The position numbers and the translations under genes are program-made. The notes beneath the pieces are model-generated. The model was not told the origin of the DNA and ran no database searches. It worked only from the letters and a program-made list of their open reading frames with translations. 64,000 nt of DNA from Hydrangea macrophylla (Eukaryota > Streptophyta > Magnoliopsida > Cornales > Hydrangeaceae): NCBI GenBank assembly GCA_033977485.1, contig CM066988.1, positions 31,616,001 through 31,680,000 of the forward strand, given 5' to 3'. How positions within the stretch are numbered: the stretch's first letter is position 1; every line of letters begins with the position of its first letter. Below, piece after piece: positions 1-12,779 of this stretch.

Positions 1-225
1 ATGTGACAATGTAGGACTTCTAGCAACTGATGCCATGTAATGCTAAATGAGACTAATTGCTCTATCGGGGATCCATATGTATGTAAATGGTATTCTATGA
101 ATGTTTGCAAGCACTCAACCTTGTGAAAAATGGATCAAAAATGCATTAAAAGGATCAAAATGGAGCCAAAATTGGATCCGGGGACCAAACAGAGCATTAG
201 AGGGGCATAAATGCACGAAACATGG
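1..225. other. Flank of oldest element, no gene seen
   Basis: AT-rich sequence upstream of the PMD relic. I see no coding homology, RNA gene or clear LTR boundary here. By analogy with elements A and B, which carry tandem repeats and an LTR on this side of the PMD gene, it may be the decayed 3' end of element F, but nothing in the bases proves that. Confidence 0.4.
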
Positions 226-287
226 AAAACTGGGTTGAGTGCCATGGTGGCACTAGGAGAGTTCCATGCAGCACTGGAAGAGAGCCA
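226..287 (+). promoter_or_regulatory. Decayed palindrome array before PMD relic F
   Basis: Three degenerate copies of the GC-rich palindrome described for element B (ideal form CGGCACTC-N3-GAGTGCCG) are centred near 235, 257 and 278, spacing 22 and 21 bp. The clearest are TGGCACTAGGAGAGTTCCA (248-266) and CAGCACTGGAAGAGAGCCA (269-287). The array ends 258 bp before the PMD start codon at 545. That is almost the same distance as in elements A (about 270 bp) and B (265 bp), which supports it as a conserved promoter feature rather than chance. Confidence 0.6.
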
Positions 288-544
288 CCATGGATCTTAG
301 CCTCTATTTTAGGCATTTTGTTCCTTACTTGCTACCTATTTCAAAATTTGCTTATTTTCTCTCAAAAGTTGTTCCTTTTTCTCCATTTTCTCTCCATTCT
401 CATCCTCTAAATCGAGGTTCTCTCATCCTCACTTGGATTTTTCAAAATCAAAATCTCATTTAAACATTTGGAAATCAATTATTTACTCACTCAAAATCAC
501 CTCCAAACATCACCAAATCACAAGTTCATCATTCAAATTAAAAA

Positions 545-2690
545 ATGTCAACATCTTCATCTTTAGGTTCATCTTTTAACATCAAGAGTGGGGTTCTTCT
601 TCCTCTCAATCATCGGGAGGGGAGACACTCCTACAAACCTTCATCCAATTGCTTCCCTCTTGAGCAATTCATAAGAGATCATCATCAACATTTATCCTTC
701 AATGCTAGGGAAGGAGAGGTATTTTCAAAGCTTTTTATTTTCTTCTTCTCATATGCAATTAGTTACCGAATTGGTGCTTACTAATGAATGCATGCATGCT
801 CTAATATGGACTCCTCATGTTTGATTTCATTCTTTGGGCAAGAATCAAAAGTTAACATTTTCAAAATTTGGGTTTTCAAATTATGCACACAAGGTGTCCA
901 TAAAAATGCCCGACTCATAAATTTCTTCTCTCTTGTCATCATAGGTAACAAGGATCACTTTGAAAGGGCACGAGTGCCCTACCCTTGGCTATAAGTGGTA
1001 CGAAGGACTTTCAGAGGCTGTGAAAACCAAGGTGAAAGCCACTGGCTTCGGTGAATTCATAAAACTATTGGTTGGGAGTTCCAATGACTTGGTGAATCTA
1101 TCTAGTCTAGCAAAAGGTGGTGGGACTCCACCAACACATTCCATCTTCCTTTCAGGGAGATGACTAAGACCCCAAATTGACTTCTCTATAATCACCGGGC
1201 TTCGGGTAGGAAGAGATCCTATCATCACGGATCTTTCACTAGACACCTCTAGACAAAAGGTAATCAATCTATTGGGGATATACCCACCTAGAGTGGTGAG
1301 CAGTGCAGTTCCTTATGCTTGGTTTCTAGAAACCTTCCACAGATACGATCAATTCACCATCGACCAGGTCACTAGAGCATTTATCATGTATATTCTAGGA
1401 TGTTCCCTATTTATCACCAAAGCAGATCAGATTCATCTATTTATCTTAGGGAGCTTGGCTAATCTTGACTGAATCCATACATATGATTAGGGTGGGGCAA
1501 GCCTAGCAATTATCTATAGGCAAATAGGAGAAATCTGTTGGTTGGGCCCAACATCGGTTGGAGGCTTCTGGAGGGTTTAGGAGGTATCACTCAATCTATT
1601 CTTTCTTCTTTTCTTAATCCTTTATTCTTTTCTTTTATGGCATTCTAATGGCTCTCTTGTCTTCCTTAACAATTATGGAGCTTCGAATACTTTAGAATGC
1701 TAGCTCCTAAACCTATGAACTTGAGTGCTAGTCTATTCCCCAAGGGTCTCAAATAGGTGAAGGAGAAAGTGGGTATGAAGGTTAGAGTTCATGATCTCAA
1801 GAAATGCAGGGACTTCTTAACTCGTCTCATTGGGGAAAAGAAAAGGTTATGTGGGAACCCTTGATCTAGAATTCCTTGTACTACAAAGGCTCCCTATGCG
1901 TCGGTGATCTAACTACAAAACTGCGCATCCTATTCACGGGCCTTTATGCTGTTGCTTGGTATTTGAGTGAGAGGGTTCTATGGCAAGCATGCCTTCTAGA
2001 TCACTTCATTGTACCTGACGTCCCTCCTCCTAACATGCTAGAAACTCATAAGCTTTGTGGTGATGATCTTGAGGAGGCACTTATGGGAGTGGATGCTACC
2101 CAACTAGTGGTTGAAAGAAGAGGCTATGAGGATTTTTGGGTCTCTCATCCCACGTTCAATTTCCCTATGACTGGCCATGCCGAGGTATGAAATCTATCTT
2201 AAATCTTTTTTTTTTCTTACCAGGCTTGCTAAACTTTCTATGGTTGTAGGAGGACCTTCTATTGGGGGTGCAGGGAGCTCTAGTACTAGAGTTCGAGGAA
2301 CTGGTTCTTCTTATGAGGGAACACCTTCCAGATTCTCTACTTTTGACCTTTCTCCTATTGACTGGATGGTTCCTACTCTGAACGAGGATGACCACAAGGT
2401 TTCTTATCATGTTCTGGAGGTGATCCGTTAAGATTTCCAACGCACTTATTCTAATGTGGCTTTCGTCGCGATGTCCTACATGCACATGAGCCTAGTCACT
2501 AGCTCGAGGTTGTGGATTCGCTGGCTAGAATATAAGGTAAAATCTCTGCAACTTGCCCCTAGTTTTACAACTATTTTCTAATCCCTTCCTCTCTCTTCGT
2601 ACAACTTCAATCAGCTAAGCGCTCCCTACAATCTTGTTATGCCAAGTTTGACATTAAAGTGGAACATGGTGAGTCAAGCATTCTTATGAA
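545..2690 (+). pseudogene. Plant mobile domain (PMD) gene relic of element F
   Basis: PMD proteins (PF10536) occur in plant nuclear genes such as MAIN/MAIL1 and in many transposable elements. Exon 1 (545-718, 58 codons) is a Ser-rich leader with a GT donor. Exon 2 (945-1583) starts with the conserved LKGH block, then GYKWYEGLSEAV, FGEFIKLL, an IITGL block and FIMYILGCSLF. Exon 3 (about 1671-2184) keeps ...WSFEYF and a VAWYLSERV block. Beyond 2250 the C-terminal exons (DWMVPTLNEDD..., ending near 2690) differ from those of A and B, so this is another subfamily. In-frame stops lie in exons 2 and 3. Splice sites and phase-0 junctions are still readable. The gene is cut off downstream by the LTR of element A at 2755. 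Confidence 0.75.
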
Positions 2691-3271
2691 CCAGTGCGAT
2701 TTATACTTTTAAGCTTATGAAAATTAATGCATGCATGTATGCTATCTCACCCTCTATAGACACCCTGATTTTGATCGACTATCGAAATTACGGGATTATC
2801 ACCTCTAAAACCGATGGTGACAATGTCCGACGAAATCCGGAGTCTTCAAGGGTGGTTCATGCTCTTTAGAAAGCTTCTCGACCTCATGAATTACGAAAAT
2901 CAAAAAGAAAAAGAGATAAACCAGGATAATAAAAGGATTCTTGGGTGCGAAATACGCATAGGAAATTATTTAAATCTCGATAAATTAATTAGTTTGAGAA
3001 TCTAAAGGAAAACCATTCAAAAAATATATAAATATAAAAAATAATAAAAATCCTTTCTTTTATTTTTATTAAGAAGATGGATTTTTATTCAAATAGAGAA
3101 AAGAAAAGAAAAGAAAAGAAAAGAATTTGAAAGAAAAGAAAAAAAAAGAAGAAAAGAATTTGAAAAAAAAGAAAAATGAAAAGGAAAAAAGAGAAAAGGA
3201 AAAAAGAAAACAAAAAAAAAAGAATTAATATAAAATAAAATAACATAAAGTGAAAAATAAAAGAAGAGAAA

Positions 3272-3376
3272 ACGGCACGCAGTGGACACGACATCACTCA
3301 CTGAGTACCGCGTAGCCAGTTAGTGAGTGCCGGACCGACACTCAATGAGTGTCGTGGATAACTCGTTGAGTGCCAC
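3272..3376 (+). promoter_or_regulatory. Phased palindrome array in LTR of A
   Basis: Five copies of the 19-bp dyad are centred at about 3282, 3301, 3323, 3345 and 3366. The best is CGACACTC-AAT-GAGTGTCG (3336-3354), a perfect palindrome. Spacing is 19-22 bp. The array ends about 110 bp upstream of the TATA box at 3485, the same distance as in the LTR of element B. It probably marks the U3 promoter. Confidence 0.75.
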
Positions 3377-3484
3377 TGCCTGTAACAGTCTCTAGAATTT
3401 CAAAAACGTACTGAACACCCAAAAGATTCCATTACATATGGGAAAACACCCCGAATTTACCATATTAGCCCCTCCTAAGTGGTC

Positions 3485-3493
3485 TATATAAGG
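3485..3493 (+). promoter_or_regulatory. TATA box of element A LTR
   Basis: TATATAAGG lies downstream of the palindrome array in the LTR. It is the best candidate for the core promoter that starts the genomic RNA. The equivalent boxes in B and C read CCTATAAAAG. Confidence 0.65.
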
Positions 3494-6076
3494 AGAGGCC
3501 CATCTTCATTACAAGGGGTTGAAGAATTTATTGGTGAAGTTGAGAGAATTTGGGGAGGATTAAGGGGATTTTGAAAAGAAGCCATTGAAGAAGAGCTTGA
3601 AGGCCCTTGAAGATCTTCATAAAACCCAGAAAATTTGAGGAAATTTAGAGGTAATTCTCTAATCTTAGTTCATTTTTTTATCCTAATTTAATCATAATTC
3701 ATAGAATATCGTAGGATGTTTAAACATTTTCAAAAAGTCTCCCCTAACCAATTTTCATCACACACCACTTGAATTTTGATTGACTTTCATTTATACTTGT
3801 TGATTTGGATCTAAATGACCATGGATTTAATGTGAAATAAGTTTTCTAAGTGAAATTTGCTTTGGATCATCAAGTTGGTTTAGATTCCATCTCTCTTTGT
3901 TCATGCTCTTCTCTTGGAAATCATGGGATCTTCAATATCCCATTTGAATTCCTTGAGTTTGATCTCCTAATTTTCTATAAATTGATGATTTGTAAGAGAA
4001 TTAAGATTGATCTTGACTATATTCATGCATGATTAGTGGATCCAAGTCTTATATTCATGACTTGGGTATCCCAATTAGAAGTTTCATGGAATCCACTTCA
4101 TATTTCATTGAAATTCATGTGGATTAGTGTTCTTTGTCTCCAAGGACCATTGATTTAAGAGGAGAATCAAATAAGATAAGTCATGATTCCTCAAGGATCA
4201 TCAACTTGGGAGAGGAATTGGACTTAGGACAAGCCAATTTTCATGGCTTGGTTGTTAGATATAAGTAAGTTCAAGTGTCTAAGCATATTCACGAGATTGA
4301 ATCAATCCTTAGGATCTTCATAGAGGCTTATTCAAGGTTCAATCCATGGAGATTCTTGGTATTTGTCTTAGTGGTCATAATCAATACTTGTTCCAATCTC
4401 TCAAGAATTTTGGATCAAGTTGGATTCAAATAACAAATGACAATTCAACAATGGTGCAGTGAATTAATTGACAAGATGTGATCAAAGATTTTTAATTAAA
4501 TCATAATTCGTTGGATTTGAATGAGACCAACTAGAATGTGCTCATATCACAGAGGTTTAACACTGTGATTTTTTATCTTATCCTAATTACATTGTTAACA
4601 TGGCCTGATCATAGATTTTGTAAGCTAATCACTCTCTGTCCAGATTCCAGAATAGTGACCTTAATTTAAAATGTTTGGATCAGCATCTTCACCAAGTTAT
4701 TGAAGCTTTAAATAATTTTTCCTATAAACTATAATGAGTTGATGAGGTTCTCCAAGAAATTTGAGAGGATTGAGATTAATTTGCTATTTTTAATAAATTA
4801 TACAAAATCTCTAGATAGAGAGTTGAGAAATTCTAAGTGATGTTTGGTCTTGGTCCAATTCCCAATGATTAGACCATTTTATCTTTGATTTTCTTCTTGA
4901 GTTAGACACTAGACTCAGACAGGCACAACATACTCAAAACTCATTAGAATCAAATCATGATTTTTCTATTTTTGAATGTCTGGTCTCTTCTTCGTAAATT
5001 CTAAAATTTTGAGTTAGACTTGGTAAATCTTACCAATGATGATCCAAATGGCTTTCTAGTACTTTAAGGCTTGAATCAAGTTCTGAATAAGAATAATTGA
5101 ACTTAAATCCAGAGGTCAAATGATCCAAATCATCTAATAATTCGTACCTTGATCATTCTTATGCATCCATGATTATCATGTTTAGAAGGAATACTTGTAT
5201 TTTTGGAATATTCGAGTATAGGTTATAGGAATAGATTGTCATTGATTGAACTTAGTGATGAATTCTCTTGAACCATGTTAGAGTCATGTCACTTCTATAG
5301 GGACATACATTGGCTCTAGGTTAAGATCCCTCTGGATCTTCCAGTCGAGACTTGTATATCTATAGAAGTGTTGTGACTTCCTTGGTTGGAAAGACTTCAT
5401 AACTCTGTCGATTTCCTTCATAGTTGTTAGATTTAGATGCATTTTGATATTATTTGTGTTCAAACACATGGACTAACTTCTGATTTGTAGTGCTCTCGAG
5501 GTTTGGATCCTTGAATTTTCCCTTATTTATTTTATTATTTGATTTTATCAATTTTCGACTCCATGTGCGACACCTTAGGCTAGGGTTTTGCCTTATGTGT
5601 ATACATGAATTAGACTAGGTATTTTTTTTTATTTTTGCATGCATTGCACGTTTCCCATTGGCAACTGGATCCCAAGTAAGTTTTCTCGTTCTCTATTGCA
5701 TGTCATTTGCTTGCTATTTGAATTATGTGGTTTTGTATGCCTTTTTCCTATTTATCAATCTTGTACTCCTTTCAACATGCTTTTGAAGTGTATATCTATA
5801 TCTATGTATTATTTAAGGATTAAAATTATTAATTTGATTATAAGGATGTTGAGTAGAGGCTATCGTGAGATAGGATAAGAGGGGATGTTTTAGTCCGTCG
5901 GGCACCTTCCCCTCTCATTTCATAATCCCCGGACCTAGTTAATCTCTGGTTTCCAAAAGAATACTATCTTTTAAAATGGTTTCTTAATTTCTTTCCTTAT
6001 AATTAAGTGGTGACTCTTATTTGTTATTTTGAAAAAAGCAAACGTGGCATACCCCAAATGCCCGGTATCCACAATT

Positions 6077-6101
6077 TGGCGATTCTGCTGGGGATCAAAT
6101 C
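6077..6101 (+). other. Primer binding site of element A
   Basis: TGGCGATTCTGCTGGGG and the next bases lie three bases after the LTR end. They are complementary to the 3' acceptor and T-arm of a tRNA ending AGTCGCCA, extending as far as the TTCGA T-loop. Ogre/Tat elements are known to prime with tRNA-Arg; I infer the same here. It matches the PBS of B except for a few transitions. Confidence 0.85.
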
Positions 6102-7260
6102 CAGAATCTCTGGTTTCGCAGACCATATTTCTAATGTTCACTCGAGGATTAAACTTGAAAGCATAATTTTTAATTGAATTAATTAATTTTTGTGTGCCTA
6201 TTGCATTTCACTTGCATGTCTCGCCAATTGATTTCACGAAACTATGAACTTGGAGGCTCGAGGCAACCTGGTCGGCCAAGTTACCATAGAGCCGTGTAAT
6301 CACCCTTAATCTCGTACCGTGTATTGGCCTATAAAAACATCCACGTGCCATCCAACCTTGTAATGAGGGGTATATCGGATATTTGTCAAGGCTCCCTTTC
6401 ATTTGACCAAAATTCGGCCTTTGCATGGTAGCTTCTCTAGAACCTTTCCATCTTATGTCCCATAATATTTGGGAAAATGCTGAATCTTGATTATAAGTTT
6501 ACACTTCTTATGGCATGTTAGCTAAGCATCATTGACCTTGTACGCATCCTAATTCATGAAAAGTGCGATAATTATCTAAGTCATGTGATCCTTCTACTCG
6601 AGATTTCTAAATCCACCTTTGTGAGCAAACAAATTTTGATTTTTCACCACCTTTTATTACAAAGTGTTTTGAAAAACCACTCTTTCAAATATTTTTGAAG
6701 CTCACCTTTTGATCTAGCAAAGCTCCAACCCGGTCATCTTTTGTTGAAAAATGTTTTCACATCCCCATTTTTTAAAAAAGAAAAACCCAAAACTTTTGAG
6801 GATTATTTAAAAAAAAAATCTATCATCATCCAAGAAATACTTTTTTCAAATGAATTTCAAAATAACCAACCTTGGAAAGGGTAACAAGGATCACAATGAA
6901 AAGAGAATTTGGCGTACTTGACATGGAGGAGGGTTTTATGTGCTTATGTGTCTTATGTGCTAGGGTTAGGATTTTCTTTTATTTTGGCATATAGAGTAGG
7001 TACACACATGTACATTTCATCTGTATGACATATGAACCATTCATGAGCATTTCACTGAGCATTTGCAACTAATAAAATCAATAAAATAATAATAATGATG
7101 AAAGATGAAAAATGAAAATAATAATTCTTTTGAGAAACCAGTCAAAATTAATCAGAAATAAATATGATTGTAGGGCGAAATAGCATCTGATTTAAGCACT
7201 GCTTGGTTTAGAGATTCTACAGCAACACTAGTAAGAAGGGAAGTCATCATCAACCCCGAA
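6102..7260 (+). other. Leader of element A, non-coding
   Basis: About 1.16 kb between the PBS and gag. It aligns with the corresponding leader of element B (for example the GGCTCGAGGCAACCTGGTCGG block near 6251), so it is real 5' untranslated leader, likely holding packaging signals. No open frame or RNA gene is recognised. Confidence 0.65.
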
Positions 7261-8900
7261 ATGGCACAAGAAGCAAACACTAGGGAAATAGCAGAGTTAA
7301 AGGCAATAGTGGAGCAACAAACTGAGTACATGAGTCGAATGATGACTATAATGGAAACCATGGCGCGACAACCACCACCTGCAAATCCACAAGTTGTTGA
7401 CCCTCCTCTACCTGTAAGGGTAGAAGAGGATTGGTTTGATGACCCCGAGATGCAAAGGGTCAAAGTTCCTCGAGCAGAGAAAGAAAAGATGAGAAAAATT
7501 AAAAAAGTTAAAATATTTGAGAAAATGGAAAAGCTAGAGAGAGTAGTTAGCAAAGCTTAAGGAGTTGATACCTATCTCCTAGAACTAGAGGGTTGTATGA
7601 AGGGGTGCGGGAGATGTTGCTTGCTAGTTTTAAGATACCAATCTTTGACAAGTTTGATGGTATGGGTAACCCTCATAGTCATGTGCGGATGTGCATCGGG
7701 GCTTTCCAACCTAGTGGTCTGAGCACCACGATGATGGCTATCTTGTTCCAACAAACGCTGACAGGAGCCGCCTTAGTATGATATCTTATACTGGAACCAA
7801 GCAAGACAACGTTATGGGAAGAAGTGGTCAAGATGTTCGTTGCACAGTATGAATATAATCAAGAGATGGACATGACAATCCAAGATTTGGAAACTACCAG
7901 GCAGGAGTACAAAGAATCCTTTACCAAATACTTGAAAAGATGGAGGGGTAAAGTAGCTAAGATGGTCCAGAGGCCATCTAAAAAAGAGTAGATTGGAATG
8001 TTGATGAAGAACTTACATCCCGTTTACCCAGAGAAAATGAGATTCCAGTCAATCAATACCTTCGTTGAAGTCTTTAATGTGGGAACAAGAATTGAAGATG
8101 CCATCTGGGAAGGGATAATTAAGAAAGATGAACCACAAAATAGGTATAAGAGATCAAGTTATGGATCAGGTGGAGGACATTCAGGGGGTCACTCTAGACC
8201 CACCAATGTCAATGCATTAAGTGAGCTAGAGAAAATTTTGATATAATGGGGAATTGTCTAAAGATGGAGAAACCACAACGAAAGTTTTCAAACTTGTGAG
8301 TTTCATTATCTACAGCCCTTGACAGATTGGTGGCAAAGGGGCATCTCTGTTTATTGGAACTACAACCAATGCCAAATCTACTCCCTCAGAACTTTTGGGA
8401 GGATTTGTATTACAAATTTCACCAGTCAAAGGGATATACCACTGATCGATGCACAAGGCTGAGGCATAAAATCTAGGATCTGATTGATAACAAAGTAATA
8501 TTTGACCCACCTATCAATACGCCCAATGTCACTAGAAATCCATTACTAAACCATCATGCTGTACCACCACTATAAGGCATTTATTTCCTAAATTTTGAGG
8601 AGGCTTCTTTTGATCCTTCAGAATTGATTACCAAGGTGAGCTAACCAAAGAAGTCCTATCAATTGCTAGAAAGCATATTGATTTATACTCTTGAAAGTTC
8701 AGGGGAGGGTGAGTCAGAAGAATGTGGGAAAAAAATGATAAAGAAGGTTGCTACTCTCGATTGGTGGGCCCATGAAACCTATAAATCTATTTGGTATAAA
8801 GAGGATGATAGTCAAAGCACTGGTCAGATAGATGAAGAGTTATGGTACGAGAGCAACAAAGAAGAGAGTATTGAGGAAGAAATTTTAGAGAATGCTTAAA
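7261..8900 (+). pseudogene. gag of element A (broken)
   Basis: Structural capsid/nucleocapsid gene. It begins MAQEANTREIAEL with a coiled-coil-like start, has the acidic DWFDDPE stretch, a basic Lys/Glu-rich helix, then the capsid block FDGMGNPHSHVRMCIGAFQPSGLS and FQQTLTGAAL, and the MLMKNLHPVYPEKMRFQSINTF block. Stops occur after the Lys-rich helix (7558), after TGAAL (about 7779) and near 7989, with at least one frameshift around 7590. The zinc-knuckle region near 8410-8460 has lost its first Cys (YYKFHQ against YCKYHQ in B). An acidic linker follows to about 8900. Clear orthologue of the gag of element B. Confidence 0.85.
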
Positions 8901-9049
8901 CCCAAGATGACTTATGGTTAAGAGAAGAGGTTAGCCACTTGACTTGACCAGGCCAACACTTCAAGCCACACAAATTAGAAGAGGATCATCCAGGCAAAGA
9001 GTTGGATAAGGGTAAAAGGAAGATAAATAAAGAAGAAGAGGAAGATAAG

Positions 9050-10170
9050 GTTATTAAATAGATAAAGAAGGCACATGCTAATATCACCATTTGGGGGTTG
9101 TTGATCGCCTCCAAATGTCACTGACAGACAGTCTTGGATGCCTTGAACCAATCAGATGTTTCTAGCGACATTACCCTGGAGGACCTTGTGGGAATGATCA
9201 GCACCAAGAAAATTTTGAATCTTGCTATCACTTTCACCACAGATGACCTGCCCCCTAGAGGGCCCGCCCACAATATACCTTTGCACGTCACTGTCGAGTG
9301 TCTGGGAAACTCTCTACTCGCTTTCTTTGTTAATAATGAGTCAGCACTGAATGTATGCCCTTTTCAAACAGCCAAAAGAATGGGGTTGGATGAGTTAACA
9401 TTCATACCTTTCGAGTAGAAAGTAAGATCATACGATAATACTCAGGGGAAGTTATTGACATTATTTCCCTTAATCTTGCTGTGGGACCCTTAGAGAAAGA
9501 AGCCAAATTTCAGATCATCGATATCTGTGCGTCGTTTAATCTACTCTTGGGTAGGCTGTGTTAAGACAGTTTCAAGTACTATTACATCGACCATTCATCA
9601 GAAGGTTAAGTTTGTTTAAGGAGACAAGGTGTGTGATATCATTAGAGATAGTTGGATCCGCTTGTCCGAAGCTTCTTCGAGTGCTCCGATATTAGAAGTA
9701 TAATTGCAAGAGGAAGAGACAAGCTTGGGAGGTTTTAAATTTATGAACATATTGGAAGATAGCAAGCTAAGAGAATTTCTTTCGCTCTTTTTTGATCAGT
9801 ACGCAAGTCCCTTTGTGGCAGGGATCATGAGGAAAATGGGATACTTCCTAGGGATGGGTTTGGGTAAGAAGCACCAAGGTTAACCATAATTTCCAAATAT
9901 TGTACTATAGACTCATACTTATAGGTTAGGTTACTATCCATTGAAGGAAGAGCTAAAAAAGAACAAAAAGGGAATCAATGCACCAATGGAGCCTTATCTG
10001 AAAAGGCTTAACGGGTACTTCATCGCGGAAGAAGAAGATTTTCCCTTTTGTGGCTTTTAGGAGCCATGGGTGGATTATGTTGACCAATGCTTGAAACAAG
10101 GGTTTGAGATCTTTTTTGCACATGAGTTCTCTGATTACGAAGATCCTTACCTCCAAGTGCCCATAACTCG
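9050..10170 (+). pseudogene. Protease and G-patch region of element A (broken)
   Basis: Retropepsin region. It starts with the IKKAHANITIWGLLIAS block, then DLPPRGPAHN and the active-site region FVNNESALNVCPF, where B has VDNGSALNVCPF; the catalytic Asp is therefore lost (N for D). A G-patch-like segment follows (IMRKMGYFLGMGLGK near 9829-9873). Stops at about 9418, 9560 and 9880 and local frameshifts break it. It is collinear with B at 38823-39953. Confidence 0.8.
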
Positions 10171-10196
10171 CCACAGTTTGAGATTGGGTTTGCGCT

Positions 10197-12720
10197 TTGG
10201 ATGGCCCATTGATGAAAAATTTGTTGGATGAAGATAAAATAAAGCCCGAGGGTGACAACAAAGAAGAGATTGTGGAAGATGAATTAGAGAAAGCATATGT
10301 GAAAAATGAGTTAGAAGAGTCCAAGGGAAATAAAGCAAAAGAAGAAGAGCCGAAAGATGAGAAGGAAGCAGAGACAGAGATAGAGAATCCGCCAGGATGC
10401 AACACTGTAGAGCTCAAGGGAGGAAGCGCTAAAGAATGGGTGTTTGAGTTTAGTAATAAGTTTTTCCCCTCCCCAGAGTCTATAATGGCCCATATGAGAT
10501 GTCTCTCTATCTCCATATCTATTGTAATCACTCTGAAAAAGATTAATGAGAATATAACTGATTCTGCCTACTTGAATGCGCTTAATGAATGCGATAAATG
10601 TGATGAATGTGATAATAATGAGAATGATATACCAAATGATTTGCAAAAATTAAGTGAAAAAGAGAATGAATTTGCATGTAAAATCATAGAGGACACTCAA
10701 ACAATTAATCTTGAAAATGAAGATAATCCACAATGTTTTTATTGGCTCTGCACTTAGCAATGAAGAAAGTAAAGAATTAATCACTTTATTAAATGAATTC
10801 AAAGATGTTTTTGCATGGTTTTATAACGATATGCCAGTCATTGATCCAGAGATAGTTCAACACCAAATCCCTCTTTTTCCAAACATCAAACCAATAAAAC
10901 AAAAATTGAGGCGATTTAGACCTGAATGGGCACTAAAAGTTAAAGAGGAAGTTGAAAAGCAATTAAAAGCTAGATTTTTACTTGTCACCAAATATCTTGA
11001 ATGGGTTGCCAATATTGTGCATGTTCCAAAGAAGGATGGTCGCATAAGAGTGTGTGTTGATTTTTGAGATCTAAACAAGGCTAGACCTAAGGATGGTTTT
11101 CCTTTAACTCACATAGATGTATTAGTTGAAAATGCCGTGGGGCATAAACTATTATCTTTCCTAGATGGGTTGGGTTCTTAGGGTATAATCAAGTTCTCAT
11201 GGCACTGGAAAATAGGGAGAAAACCACATTCATCACACCTTGGGGACGTACTATTATATGATAATGTCGTTTGCGCTCAAGAATATAGGGACAATGTATC
11301 AAAGGGCTGCCACAAACTATTACATGATATGATTCATAGAGAGGTTGAGGTATATGTAGATGATATGATTGTGAAATCCAAAGAGAGAGGGCCATTTGGG
11401 GGTGTTGAGAAAATTTTGAGAGGTTAAGGAAGTTTAGGATGAGATTAAACCCACAAAAATATGCTTTTGGAGTTACCACTAGGAAGTTGTTAGAATTCCT
11501 TATCACTCAAAGAGGAATAGAAGTGGACCCCAACAAGATCAGAGCCAAAATGGAGATGCAACCACCAAAGAATGAGAAAGAAGTGAGGGGATTCTTGGGT
11601 AGAATATAGTTTATTAGCTGATTCATTTCAAAACTCATCTTAACCTGTGACCCACTCTTTAGGTTATTGAAAAAGGGGGAAGTTCGAATAGGACAACTAG
11701 TGTAATCAAGCCTTCGATAAAATCAAAACCTATCTTCAAAATCCACCTGTAATATTACCTCCCAAACCCGAAAAACCCTTGTTGCTTTACCTATCCCTAT
11801 TAGAGAATTCCATGGTGTGTATGCTAGCCCAAGAAGGGGAAGAGGGGCATGTGAAAAAAAACCATTTATTACTTTAGCAAAAGGATGGTTGGATATGAGC
11901 TGAATTATTCACCTTCGGAAAAAGCATGTTGGACTTTGGTTTAGTGTATCCGTCATCTTAGGAATTATATGTTAGCCTTCCCTGTGACCCTGAGCTCCCA
12001 AATGGACCCACTCAAATACCTGTTTGAAAAACCTGTCTTGACCAGTAGGATTTCCTGATGGACCATGATATTAGCTAAGTTTGATATTATGTACGTCACT
12101 GCTAAATTTGTAAAAGGGAAAGCTGTTGCTGAATACTTAGCCGATCTTGTGATAGAATTTGAGGAAAAAGGATAATTTTGGTTCTCGGATAAAGGAGTGA
12201 TGGGGATAGAGGGAAATTTATGGAAGTTGCACTTTAATGGAGTATCCAATTAGATGGGTTATGGGATAGGAATTATCCTCGTATCACCCAATGGAGCCCC
12301 CACCCCGTTAGCTGTCAAGCTTAAGTATAACTCAACCAATAATACAATAGAATATGAAGCCTGCATAATTGGGATGGAGGCATCTCTAGCATTAAAGGAG
12401 GAAAGAATTGATATCTTTGGAGATTCTAATATGATTCTCTCAGGTACGTGATGATTGGAGAGTAAACATGAGAAGTTGATACGTTACCATGAGTATCTAA
12501 AAAGTTTAAAGGTGTAGTTGAAGCAGATTTCATTTTATTACCTCCCCTATGAAGAAAACCAACTAGCCGATTCCCTAACAACCTTAGCCTCCATGATTCA
12601 GATCCCTGTAGGAGTTTCCATAATCCCGTTGTCCATAGAAGAAAGGAACCAATCTTCATTTGAGATGATTGCAGCCATCGAAGAAGAAAAAGGCCAAGTA
12701 CCTTGGTATTTGGATGTTTA
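10197..12720 (+). pseudogene. Reverse transcriptase and dual RNase H of element A (broken)
   Basis: An acidic Pro-RT linker (10197-10700) is followed by RT: IVHVPKKDGRIRVCVDF (about 11015-11065), TTFITPWG, the catalytic YVDDM block near 11353-11367 and an FLGRI thumb region. RNase H1 follows (LLYLSLLENSM, SPSEKACW...), then the second, plant-specific RNase H at about 12220-12610 (GIGIILVSPNG, STNNTIEYEACIIG, FGDSNM, ENQLADSLTTLAS). A duplicated RNase H is diagnostic of the Tat lineage. There are multiple stops and frameshifts (11066, 11180, 11943 and others). Collinear with B 36248-38768. Confidence 0.85.
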
Positions 12721-12779
12721 GGAGTTCATTAAGAAAGGAGAATACCCCAAAGGAGCTTCAAAAAAGGATAAGAAAGCCA

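Larger units (their letters stand above)
2755..6073 (+). repeat. 5' LTR of element A (3319 bp)
   Basis: Begins TATAGACACCC (TG decayed to TA; the 3' copy starts CGTAGACACC) and ends GGTATCCACA, four bases before the primer binding site. The first 300 bp match 22486-22789. It contains a purine-rich AAAAG tract (about 3095-3240), the palindrome array at 3272-3376 and a TATA box at 3485. A TGGTGACTC resembling the start of the PBS lies about 65 bp before its end. No protein-coding content was recognised in the remaining 2.5 kb. Confidence 0.9.

Noticed and set aside
3085..3301. Phe/Leu-rich frames in LTR of A
   Set aside because: Antisense of an AAAAG purine-rich tract; low complexity.
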